This document shows, one piece after another, positions 11,901-23,900 of a stretch of DNA of 64,000 nucleotides (positions are counted from its first letter, which is position 1; every line of letters starts with the position of its first letter). Origin of the DNA: Phylloscopus collybita. Lineage: Eukaryota > Chordata > Aves > Passeriformes > Phylloscopidae. The stretch lies in assembly GCA_027886175.1 (NCBI GenBank), contig JAJNNQ010000129.1:3348001-3412000 (forward strand), written 5' to 3'. Both the position numbers and the translations under genes were made by a program. The notes under the pieces were generated by a model. That model was given only the letters and a program-made list of their open reading frames with translations, searched no databases and was not told the origin of the DNA.

Positions 11901-14900
11901 GTTCAGTTCCTCTTCATCCCGGTCTGCAAAAAAAAAAGATAATTCAACATATCCACAGCAATCCATTATATCACCATTACCAGAATACACTGCAACCACT
12001 AGAAAAGTCCACATAAACCCCCAAACATCTGCAACATACTCCCCTGAAAAATAATAAAAAATGCATTGAATTGAACCCTGTTTAATTCTGATTTTTCTCT
12101 GGTCTCATTTTAACATAAGCCATTTATAACTTTTCCCTTCACACACAGGACTGAAGAGCTGAAACAAATGCTAACTAGGCCAAAATGAGTTCTGCCAACA
12201 TCTCCATCTATTTCAATGGCATGAAAAATTACCACAATTCTCCCTAATGAGGCTTGGCAGAGTCTGCACTTAGCTATGGTTATTCTGCTATTCAAATTCA
12301 GTATTATTTACTCTCAAATATTTCCTCTAATAAAACCCATTTACTCTATGTAATTAAAACCATGTGTTTATACTCACGTTGAGTGAGAGATTACTCTTCC
12401 TATGACTTAGATTCTCCAAGAATCTAAGTTACAGAATGTCCAAGTTACAGATCACATCACTTACTAGATGTACACTACAAATGGCAGTATGGATTACCAC
12501 CTTTTTTGTCTAAAGGTAGGCAGTGCAGTAAAACTAGACTGAAAGAGAGGGATGAGACAACTGCTGGGATGGATTATGGCATACAGCTCTGAACCTTATG
12601 TGCAAATCTTGGATCAGAGAACCATATGCCAAGTTCAGCTTTAAAATCACCTTCCTTATGAGGAAGACTTTGGAAAAAACTTGGTATTGCAACACTTGGT
12701 AATTTGACCAACCCTTTTCTGAGAACCAATCACTTTCTGCACCTCCATGGCTTGTTAGGTTTTCTCAGCAACTCCTGACTGGGAATGCCACAAGGACAGA
12801 CTATGGGAAGTAGCAGCACTTGTACAGAACAGACAAGCCCAGGCCACCCTTACAGTCAAATTAGAAGCAATTAGGAGTTATTCTGGAAACCACTGATTAG
12901 CATCAGTTTTCTAAGGCTGGTGCAGTACTCTGCCAAAAATACAGCTGGAAATGCTGGGCCTGCAATATCCACACAAGTTCCAACCCACATCTCCAGCAAA
13001 ACCTTTCCACAGAAAGACAACTACCCCAAAGCACAAACCAAAAAGCAGGCACAATGTTTTACACCTTTCTGAATCTCCGAGCAGGGAAAGAACTGCTGCC
13101 GTTGCTTGCAAAGTCCTCCAGACACTTTCCCTGTTTCTTCAGGCTAACACAACTCCACCCAAACAAAAACCAACTTCTTGTAACACGGGCTGCAGAGCAC
13201 CCACACTACACTCTGTCCTAGCAAAACCAGGATGACATTCCAGAACTGAGGAGTAGGAAGTTAGGCACGTAAAAGTGGCTTGGTTTTTCAGAGGTGCTGA
13301 ATACTCACATCTCCTACTGACTTCAATGGGAGTTGCGAGTGGTCTGCATTCTGAAAAAAATAAAACCACTTCTATATGCATGCCTTACTTAGAGCACCAC
13401 AGCTAGTTCATATCAACTACGTTCATACAATGCCTAGCACAAAGGCACTTACATCTGATGCAGAACTGGTCAGAATTACTACAATAAAATTAGTTTATAA
13501 TGCAGTTTTAAATGGTCTAGTTCCAGTGCGTTCTCCAGCTTGAAAGAACATAATCAGTGATGATAAAAAAAAATTTGTGAAAGGTCACGAAATTCATAGC
13601 TCAAGATACCTTCATCTTCATCTTCAGCATCTTCTGCCTCCATTGGATCATATTCTTCTTGATTATTGTCATCTTCGGTTTCTTCTTCATCTTTAGAATC
13701 ATCTTTCCTTTTGTCTTCCCTCTGGAACAAAAGTTCCAAAATATTTATCTAGTCAGAATCAAAAACCAGCAAAGTAGAAAATCCTTACTACCAGTCAGTC
13801 AAAATTTGCCTACATTTATGGCTTAGTCACATAAAAACACAGATACAGAACTATGTGATACAGCTGAATGTTAAAATACTCCCAATACACCTGTAAAATT
13901 TTTCAACTACTGAATATAATTGAGGCATATTTAAATAGATCAAAAAGTCAAATCACTTAACATTACAAGAACTGAGTTTTTGAAAGCAATAATGTAAAAT
14001 TGAAATAGAAACATTTTAGTATTGGTGCAGACAGGCTAGAACTACATGTGAGCTAAATGCAGACCTTCTTTTCATCTCTCTCCTCTTTTTTATCTTTATC
14101 ATCTCCAGATTTTCTTCTCTTAGGTTTTGGATCTTCCGTTTCATCATCTTTTTCTTCCTTTTTTTCTTTTCTCTCATCTTTTTTGCTTTTTTTGTCCTTT
14201 TTGTCCTCTCTCTCTGGGAGAGAAATCAGTGCTTTGTAAATTCTGACACCAAAATCTCTCTGAAGCATTTCATTGAAGAGTTCTGCAAACAACGATACCT
14301 ACACATGAAGAAGAAAGAAAGAGAAGGGACAAAAAGTTTTAAAGTACGTATTAAAAATGTACATAATGATGATAAAATTGCTATGAGGTGCCATCTTAGC
14401 AACTTTCATCACAACAGAATTTTAAGGAGTGCCAGATTTCTGCTTTGAATATGGAATCCTTATACACCTTTACCAATTCCAGATCTGAAAACCTGTGTAT
14501 TCCTCTGGAGACCGTGCGGTGACTACACCGCTGCTGTACCACGTACCAAAGAGCTGGCAACTGAAAAACTTTCACAGGGAACCTAAAAAGAAACCAGAAC
14601 AGCTCACTGCGAGTTACCTCAAAGGAATGTTCTTTATTATCTTCTAATCTGTAGTCCAGCAGCACACTCAGAGACATGATGCTGCAGTCGAACTTGCCGC
14701 TCTTGGCTGCCCAGTTGGGGTGCACGATGATGGCCGGCTCGTCCGGCAGGACGTAGCGCCGCTCCCGCCGCTGACGCTCCAGCTCCTCCTGCCGCTTCCT
14801 CTCCTCTTCCTGAAAAGGGACACAAAACCAACGTGGACCACATATACTCCAAAGCTGAACTTTCAGCCTCTGCATTAGTTTTTAGGACTGTGACTGCTCT

Positions 14901-17900
14901 AAGGAAAGCAAAGGGAAGGCTGAGCTGTTGAAAGCAACACGCCGCTGTAGAGTGCAGCGAGCTGTTTGCTCCTTACAAAGGAAGAGAAAGGCTTCACACG
15001 TCATCTCTCCAAAGATACCCAACACAGCTTTAACAATTACCAGATGACTCTTGATGATGAGAAATGCAATCTCTATAGATATACCTGATGCAAATGAAGC
15101 AGGGTTACAAAAGGTAAAATGCCACCCCATCTTACTGATTGCCAAGAGACAAATACTGAAGTCTCCTGACTACAAGAAAAGTCATGGCAGAGCTTGTGCT
15201 TTATAAAAAGCCAGCACAATCACAGCTCCCCTCCAATCCTAAAGAAAGCTGTGGCAAGGAACCCAAGCTACTTGAACCCCATCCAAGCTGTGGGAGAAGG
15301 CAGCAGCAGCTGACAGAATTAGCAAGCACACGGCCTTTCCTCCCTCAGCAAGGTTTAGAGAGATATATAAAAAAACAGAACTTCCAATCACCCCATACAG
15401 GTTAGAAGGTAACACACAAAAAGGCAGGTTTAAAAGCAATTAAAGCACAAGCCATTCTCCAGACATTTCTGCCCCTTTTCTGTGGTTGAGCTTTGACCTT
15501 ACTGCACAGATTTTGTTTATCTTTGTGAAATACCGAACAGGACTAAGCACTGCAACTACGAACTGCAAGAAACTCCAGTACACAGCAAGTATCCAAAAGC
15601 AAAAATTAAAGCTCCATAGTAAGCTTTAAGCAAAAATTAAAGCTCCAAATAAACCATCTACCACATGAAGAAGCTGGAGTGTGAGACACAGAGGCTGACA
15701 GAACTAAGCAACTCCTTTTCATGTAGGTTTAAGGAGTTATGGTATTGTTAAGTGTGTTCACTCATCTTCAACATGGTCTTTCTCAGGAGGCTGAGATTTA
15801 TTTTTCTTCACATTTAAGGTCAAACATTAATTCAGACGCCCTTAAGTGCAGTTGCACATTTGAGCTGATTTGGCTGATACAAAGTAATTCAAACTGGCCA
15901 AGATTTCTTCCCAATCCAGCAGCTCAAGGTACAGCAAGAGTTCCCAGTACAGTCACCTGAGAACAACAAAATCCCAGCACAAGTAGGCACATACCTCTAC
16001 TTTTTAGGCTTATACACATTTATATGAATGTTTCATATATTTAATGTACACTTAGGACTTAAACCACATATGTCCAAATCCTAACCTCTTTATCATCTTC
16101 AGATTTCCTATCCTCCTCCTCTTCCTCTTCTTTCTCAGACTTCTCTAGCTCCTTTTGCTCTTCTTTTTGTTCCTCTACTTTCAGCTGCTTTGTCAGTCGA
16201 GCAATCAGCTGAGATTTCAGTCCCTTAGAGCTAAGGGTTCGGCTTTCTAATTCTTTGCGAAGGTCATTTACCTGGGAAATAAAAGCTTTGTGAGTGGTAC
16301 CAAGCAGTGAGATCACAAAACATCTGGTTAGTACAGAAAGTAAATACAGCAGCACTGAGAAGTCAACTGTATTTTTTAAACATGTGCTGAGAAATGCTAA
16401 TAGTTACCGACACAAAGAACATATTACATTAAAAGTGATGTTTTCCACAAAAAACTTCTTTCTGAGGAACTTTTCACAGAGGCAGGGAAAGGATTTTGTC
16501 GGAGGAAAATAGTTTGTTATTATTATTGCTTTTGAAGAAACTTTTTATTGTCTCCTGACATAGTTCAAAAAGGCAGTAAATGTATAAAAATATATAATTT
16601 AAGTATTTTAAACTCCCCATTTTTTAATTTAAGTAGTAATCTGACAGATTACAGCAGAACTCTCATTTTCCAGTTAATGTATCATATATGATATCCTTTA
16701 ATTGTGCAAAGTTCAGAACAGATTCAATTAGCTGTATTCACTTACTACAACCAGGAGTCATCCCTGCACACTGTGATAGCACACCTAGTACCCACAATTC
16801 ACCAAAACACTATCACAGCTTTTTTGCTCAGTTAAGGGAACATACAGCTGCACTTCAGGTCATGTCTTGGAAGTGAAAAAGTACAATGGAATCAAATTTT
16901 AAGAAGTGTTTGTTACCTTCATTGTTTTTGGATCCAGTTTAGACCAGTGTGTAGGCGTAGAGATCTCTTTAGTTTCCCCATCATCCTTTTCCTCTTCATC
17001 CTGACAAATAAAATTTAGAAATTATCATTCAGAAAGCTTGAAAGCATTTCAGTTATTTTTTAAATTCTGTTGCTGATCTGTGCAAGGTCACAACTGTTTC
17101 AGATAGTCTTCTCCTAAAGTTATTTAGACAAGTTCACACACACATTCTACCACTTTATAAATGATCACAGTGCCACTCAGCCAATACAAGCCAGATCTGT
17201 GGAACACAAAAGGGTGATAAGCAACACCACAAAGGATATTGGGGTTACACAGACACTGCTGGTCTCCAGTAACCACACAGTGGGTGATCTTCCCCCACAT
17301 TTTAAATCCCCCAAATTACTCTTTTGTTCAGTCAGACCTTCCCTTATTCCAAGATGTTGATCAGCCACATGGCCTGAAATTCAGATGTTTCAGACTAGTG
17401 TTTGTTCAATTTCAAATACCACAATTAGAACTGGCCACAAGAGAGAATTTAGAAATTTCAGAAAATGGCAAAATGTTTGAAGACAGCTATTCATAAACTG
17501 AATCTCACTCAACAACTGGTCCCAGATTCCAGCAACTACGTCTACAATAAAAAATTTTCTGCGCATCGTAAGCACAATTTAATTCCGTTTGTGATATCAG
17601 CATACACATTTAAAGTTAGTGAACTAGCTGAAATAAAAATAAAAAGCAACATCCACTACACTGCTGAAAGCTGGTTTACCAGTCATTGTTACCAGTTATG
17701 TTCCTCCTATGTATGTATGTTGTGTAGTATGTGGTGTGCATTTTTGTGCCTGTGTTCCTGTGCCTGTGAGAAGCAGAAATAGAAAAAGGGATTAGCGTTC
17801 AGTGCCTGTTCTCCATCAGCCTCCTTGCGTTCACCCTGAAGCTTCTCGACCAGCTGCTGCTTGTATCCTCGGGAGAGGGTTTCCCACTCTGAGCGGGTGG

Positions 17901-20900
17901 GAAGGCAATGCCAAACATCCGGGAAAAATAAAACCACTGTCTCCACATGAGCTGGAACTGTACGCCCCTTGTGGGTCTCCTCAGGGCGATGGTAGCGAAT
18001 CTCTGCAAAACGGTACCTGTTGCAAGGGAAGAAGCATGTTGGAAAAAAAATTCTACAATACATTTTTAAAGAGCCTAGATCACTTGTAGCACATCAAGTA
18101 AAGAAATTTTGCTGCAAGACCTTGAGGTTTATCTAAAGAAAAAAATTATGGGAGCCATATTTTCTCTTTTGGCACGCTTGTAGAAAGGTATCGCGACTGA
18201 AAAGGAGGAAAACCAAGAAAATACTTTTCACACAACTTGTTGTTTAGCCCAAGTGGGGTTTATGTGCAAATAGAAGTTGCTGAAGAATTTCAAATTTAGT
18301 ATACAATAGGCTTTCCTGGTATTAGTACAACTGAAGTGAGTGTTAACACAGGACAGAAACTCATCAAGAGAAAATATGGCTGTATAACAAACGGCTATTT
18401 ATTTATAACAAAAGAACAATGAAATGAAGTTCTCTTGACGATCCTCTCCAGCTATGCACAAAATGAAAAATATTTTCAACGCACATTCATTAAAAAAATT
18501 ACAGTATAACATGTCAAAATAAACCCACAATTTTTAATTAGTTCTTAATGCAGTATTCAGCACAGTTGGCACCAATCAAGCTGATTACCAAACAGAACAT
18601 CCTTTGAGTAGATTACCTGAACTACCAAGAGCAGTCGACAAAGAAAAAAGGGTTTTTCCAGTTTTGTTGTTGGGTTTTTTTTGGTGGTGTTTTATTTTTT
18701 TTTTTTTTTAAGTCCTGGCAACAGACAAGTATTTATTTCTACAGTGTACTTGGCTTTGCAGTACAGTACTTACCATTGCGTGCACACACTTAAGTCAATC
18801 CCTGTAAGAGCCTTGCAACAACGAATTGCCGTCTTTATCAGCACCGAAGGGTCCTTTTCTGGATCAGGTCCATCCAGTGATGGGGACCAGTGTCCTCCAA
18901 TAGCCATAGCTTCATCTTTGCCTTTCATACCCACTAAAAACTAGACAAAAAGAGTCCTCTGAATGTTCCCCTGCTAGGGGTAAAAAGGAATTTTCCCAAA
19001 GTGCAAAGAATATCTCATAGCACACACACACTGAAATCCATGAGTAAACCGTCAAAATTATTTTGAAATCTGAAAATGAAAATCAGTCAAGAAAGAGTTC
19101 AGTTATTTTTTTCCACAGATTATTTCAGCAATGGAATAGGTTTAAAACATCATCACTCATTCTTGCTTTCAGGATTTTCCATTAAGTTCGTTTATTAGTA
19201 TAGGCTTATTCCTTTGCAATTAAAAGCTTTCTAACCCAAAAGACAGACAGCAACTTTAATGGTGTCTTAACTCTGATCACATTTATAGATGCACCTGCTT
19301 AGAAGTGACGAGGAAAAGCTACGAAAGGTGAGACCCACTAGAGCACCATACCTATAAATGAAAGTATTTCCATGTGCCATGAATTTAACTGGAAAAGAGT
19401 CTGCTGTCCTGAAACACCACAGCACTTACAGCTTGTTCAGTTTAATGGTTAAGTTTCACTTAACACAATGGCTGCTAAATTGTTGCTTCATGTGTACTCT
19501 CTTCACAGCTGAGCCCTTACAAAACAAGTAGGTGGGTGTAAAAAGCAGCTAAGTTGAACAAAGCAGTAAATGTGAAGCTCCTATACAGTGGAAAAGAATT
19601 GACATATAAACTAGGTCTCTTCAGAGGAAAAATGGAGTCATCATTCAGCTGTCTACAAGCTCCTCTCTTACTGTCAAAAATGGTAAAGCTCTATGACCAA
19701 CCTTTATTGCCAAAAGGGTCTGGCATTGAAGCATATTTACCTTTACAAGTCTAGCAGGATGCTGAAATCCATCACGAAGTTCTTGGGGGTCCTCAGCCAG
19801 AGCACATGACTTGTGGTAGAGATCTTCCATGCTAGGACTAGCCATCAACATCACCTGTGGTGCAAGTCAGAGCAGTCTGGTGAAGGTCTCACCATGACTG
19901 ATAAACAATGACCACAACTTGCAAACACACAGACCAAGGCTTCACAAGGTTGCTCTCTACCCTAAAGAGGTGCATGATAAAACACAATGTTCCTTCTCAG
20001 TTACTGACTGTATTCTGAAGCTCCACCTCCTGAAAGGCAGCTCTTGCTCTGCACAAACAGACTGAAAAACCAGGATGTCTGATACTTGAGCCAGGGCTTT
20101 GCTGTTTTTGTACACAGAAGGCGAGTAAGTGAACTCTATCTGAATGTCAAAATATGCTGCATCAAGGGCTGTAATCATGTATAAAAGACTTCCTTATCAA
20201 AACATTTTCCTAAAACCTGTTCCATTTGAAGTCTGTCATTGAAACAGGTCTGAGATTTTTGGGGCAATCTGTGTTAGAAGTATTACATGTCAAAGACAGA
20301 TCTCAATCTACTTCAAACAAAACAATAAATACTGAGGTGAATAGGAAAGAATTAAAGAAAATACCACTAAACACAATAACACAAACTGCACAGAAAGTAT
20401 CCCTGAAGGAATAAAAAGTACTCCATTAACTACCCAAAATAAATGCCTAAGAAGTAATTTCCTTGAGACCTTGCAGGATGCTGGCTTTCTTTCCTGTAAT
20501 TACATCACTGCAACTGGGTGCAAAGAATGGAACCCTCTGCAAACACAAGATTTAGCACAGCTCTAGTAACAGAAAAACAAACTGAAATTCAGCCGTGGTT
20601 CTTTCAGCTCTATGCACTAGCCTTTTACTCAAAAGTTTAAAACATATTTTTCTGTAGAGTATTTTCAGTTAAGTTATACTCACTTTTGCACCCTATTGAT
20701 AAAAAAAAATTATACTGAGTGGTGCCAGTGGAAAAGCATACAAACCTTAGCACTGTAGAGATGATCAGCATCAGGTGGATCAAGGACAGCAGCGTTCTTA
20801 TCTATGGGATCCACTTCTCTATGCATCACATAGAAGTTACAGTAGTTTCCCAGCTGAAATGGTCTAGACATAGGAAAAGCATCCACCCATGTAAACTGAG

Positions 20901-23900
20901 CATCAAAGAAATCGCTGGGGATATACAGGTTCTGGTAACGCCTCCTCAGCTCCATCATGTCACAGCTCCGGCTGAAAGACACAGCATCATTTGAAAGATA
21001 CAGCAATGAAGAGCTGTTAACAAAGTACATCATTAGGAGGGATATTAATTGGCAATACAAGCATTGTATATTTGATGCTGGATATATAAAATCTCAACAC
21101 TACATCCGAATGTCACTGATGAAGTTTAAAAACAAGTAACTAATAAACACTCTTTCAATTCAGGCGTATGTTAGAGAATACTCATTCAACAATGCTATAA
21201 AGCTACTTTGGAATTGGCTATTACAAAACAACACAGAACTTCCAACAAGTTCATCATCCAAGGCTTGAAACCATTACGTATTTGACCCTTCTTTAAAGTC
21301 AGGACCATCATTCAACACCCACTTACACCGACACTGCTCAGGGACAGCCGTGCCCTGTGATTAAGCTGCAGGGAAACATCTGGCACTGCAAACGTACCAG
21401 TCCAAGGAGAACTTGGAGAACTGCACGGTGTAACGAGGGACGACGCGCCGGGGCCTGCGCGGTGACCTCTCCCTCTCCCGCCGGGGCGATCTCTCCCGGG
21501 AGCGTTTCCGCTGCGGAGATCTTTCCCGGGACCTGCGCCTCTCTCGTTCTCTTTCACGACTTGAGGAACACAGACAAAACACAAATATGTTTTGCAGGCT
21601 GGTAACACAAAATGATTTCTAGCACAACAGAAGCTCAGACCCGTCAGAGACAACTCAAAGAAGGGAAGAAGTTTCAGTACAGTTTCTTTACAAGAGAAAC
21701 TGATTGCACAACTCCTTACTTTCGGGCAGATAAGAACTCTTTCCTAATTCATAAGGGTAGCACTACTTGTAGGTCTTGCTGACTCCCTCTGGAGCAAGCA
21801 GCTCAGCTCTTGCATGAGGACAGGTCTTTATGGAATGCTTGGATCACAGTCTGGTCTACCTACCTCCTGTCATCTTTTCGGTTTGGCATAGGGTCTCCAC
21901 CCCGGTCATTCCTCCCAGAAAATCTGGATGGTGGGTCTAGTCTTCGAGCTGGTTGTGGCTGGGAAACCAGACGGACTGGGGGCTGCAACAAACCACCTGA
22001 AAAAAAATGTACAGCATCAATACAGAACAGGGGGCAACTACCTACACTTGGCAAACTACTGCTTACAGCTGTTTCACTTGTGTACATTTTCTAACCTAAC
22101 TCTACAGTCAAATTTGTCCACTATTAACACCACTCAAAGAAATCAAGAGACCTAAACTGACACCCTAGTTAAGTGAAATTGGTTTAAAAGCATCTTCTTG
22201 AGATGGAAGCTAATAGAACCTAAGCACATAGAATCCATGTGACTAAATAGCTAAGCCTTTTCACAAACTTAAATTAAGACAGATACATTACCTACTCATT
22301 GAACTGAATGAAAACTGAAATCCCCATTTAGGGCTATTCATACATAAAGTACCCAGCATCCTGAAAAATACTCCTAAATCAGTAAATTTTACTGCTACAT
22401 CAAGCCCTCAGCACGCACTTTCTTTGTCTCAAGGCGTTTAACCACCTGATCTAGGTGGAGCAAATGTTACTGAACACCAGTGAACAACCAGGACTAATTA
22501 GATCATAGTAAGCATTTGTGCAAAAAACTATTCTGCTTTGGTTCTTCTACCCTTGCTTTTACTGTGGCAAGACCAGTCCTAATATTCTCACTTCTATCAC
22601 TGATTCCTCAGCCACTCAAAAGTTCAAGAGACTTCACAACCTTTGTTTTAGATTTGCCATGTTTGGCAGTGTTTCTTCTCTCAGATGCCAACCTGGCTAA
22701 CTGAAACGAATAAGCAAAGAAATACCAGCTTTAACAATACAACTGTGAAACCTGATTTTACACAACACCGCAGAAGATGCTGAAGGACTGCACTATTAAT
22801 ACTTTCAACAAACCAACTTCTCTGTGAAAGAACAAAAATCACACTGAATTTGCTTTCGGATTACAAATTCTTAACACGAACAGGACTCCACGGGGATTTT
22901 ATTTCACTAACCAGCTGATTTCTGAGCTACTGCAGGGACACTTTCCACCTCTTGAAAACTCAAGACTCCCCTCCCTATTATTTCAGCTATTACTTCCACC
23001 CTCTGACGAAGAAGAAAACCCCCACCACCCACTGAGCACCAGAGCGACCCCCCCAAAAGGTGTGCGCTGAAGGAGCACCTTTCTGCTGTGGCTGCTGCAG
23101 CAGCGGCTGAGGCTGTGTCTGGAGCAGAGGTGTGATGGAGGCTGCTGAGATCTGTGCCTGCAGCAGGGACTGCGGCTGCGGCTGCGCCTGGACCCCGAAG
23201 GTCTGCTGGGCCATGGGCTGCAGGACGGCCGGCGGCGTCTTCAGCAGCGGCTGCGCCTGGCTCTGGTTCTGACAGCAAACACAGCCCGTCGGCAGCCAGC
23301 CCCAAGCACGGCCACACGCTGCCTCTGACCCCCCGAGGGCAACCCCACATACCTGGTTCGGGAGCGTCTGGATCCTTTGGGCGTTCCATTTGAACGGCAT
23401 ATTAGGATTGTAAGTAGCTTCTACCAGAACTCTGTCACCCACCTGAGGCGTCTTGCCTTTAACAGCGCTGCAAACGTTACGGAAAACGTCCGTCAGAGTC
23501 TTTTTCAGCTAGGTGTTTTTGCACGTTACATTTAAAGGTGTGAGAAAGTAGGCAAAGGTCATTAAAAAAAAGCTCATAGGAAGGGCATCTACCCCCAAAT
23601 TCAGCATTAGCACTACCTGCTTCAGTTCAGGGGATGCACAGGAATTGACTAATTCCCTGTCTTTGGCCCTAAAGCAAAAGTACCCCGAACAGTACCAAGT
23701 TAAGACATGCAGACGCCAGGTCTCATGCTTTGAAATCACCCACAAATTCTGCAATTTCCTATTACAAGGAGCTAATAACCTCTGGGTCTCCCAGCTTTGG
23801 GCTCTGTATTAATAAAATTTGAAATTCACGTGAAGTACCTTAGGCTTAGCATCTATTCATCTCTGACTTTCACTGCTGAATGAAGAACAACACACTGCTG

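Noticed and set aside
14057..14239. Ser/Phe/Leu-rich plus-strand open frame
   Set aside because: It is the antisense shadow of the Lys/Glu/Asp-rich CCAR1 exon 18.
21220..21310. Second box C/D-like element (ATGATGA on minus near 21256)
   Set aside because: The next CTGA is far away, there is no closing stem, and no rRNA-complementary guide is obvious.
23154..23393. Ala/Pro-rich plus-strand open frame
   Set aside because: Antisense shadow of CCAR1 exons 7 and 8.
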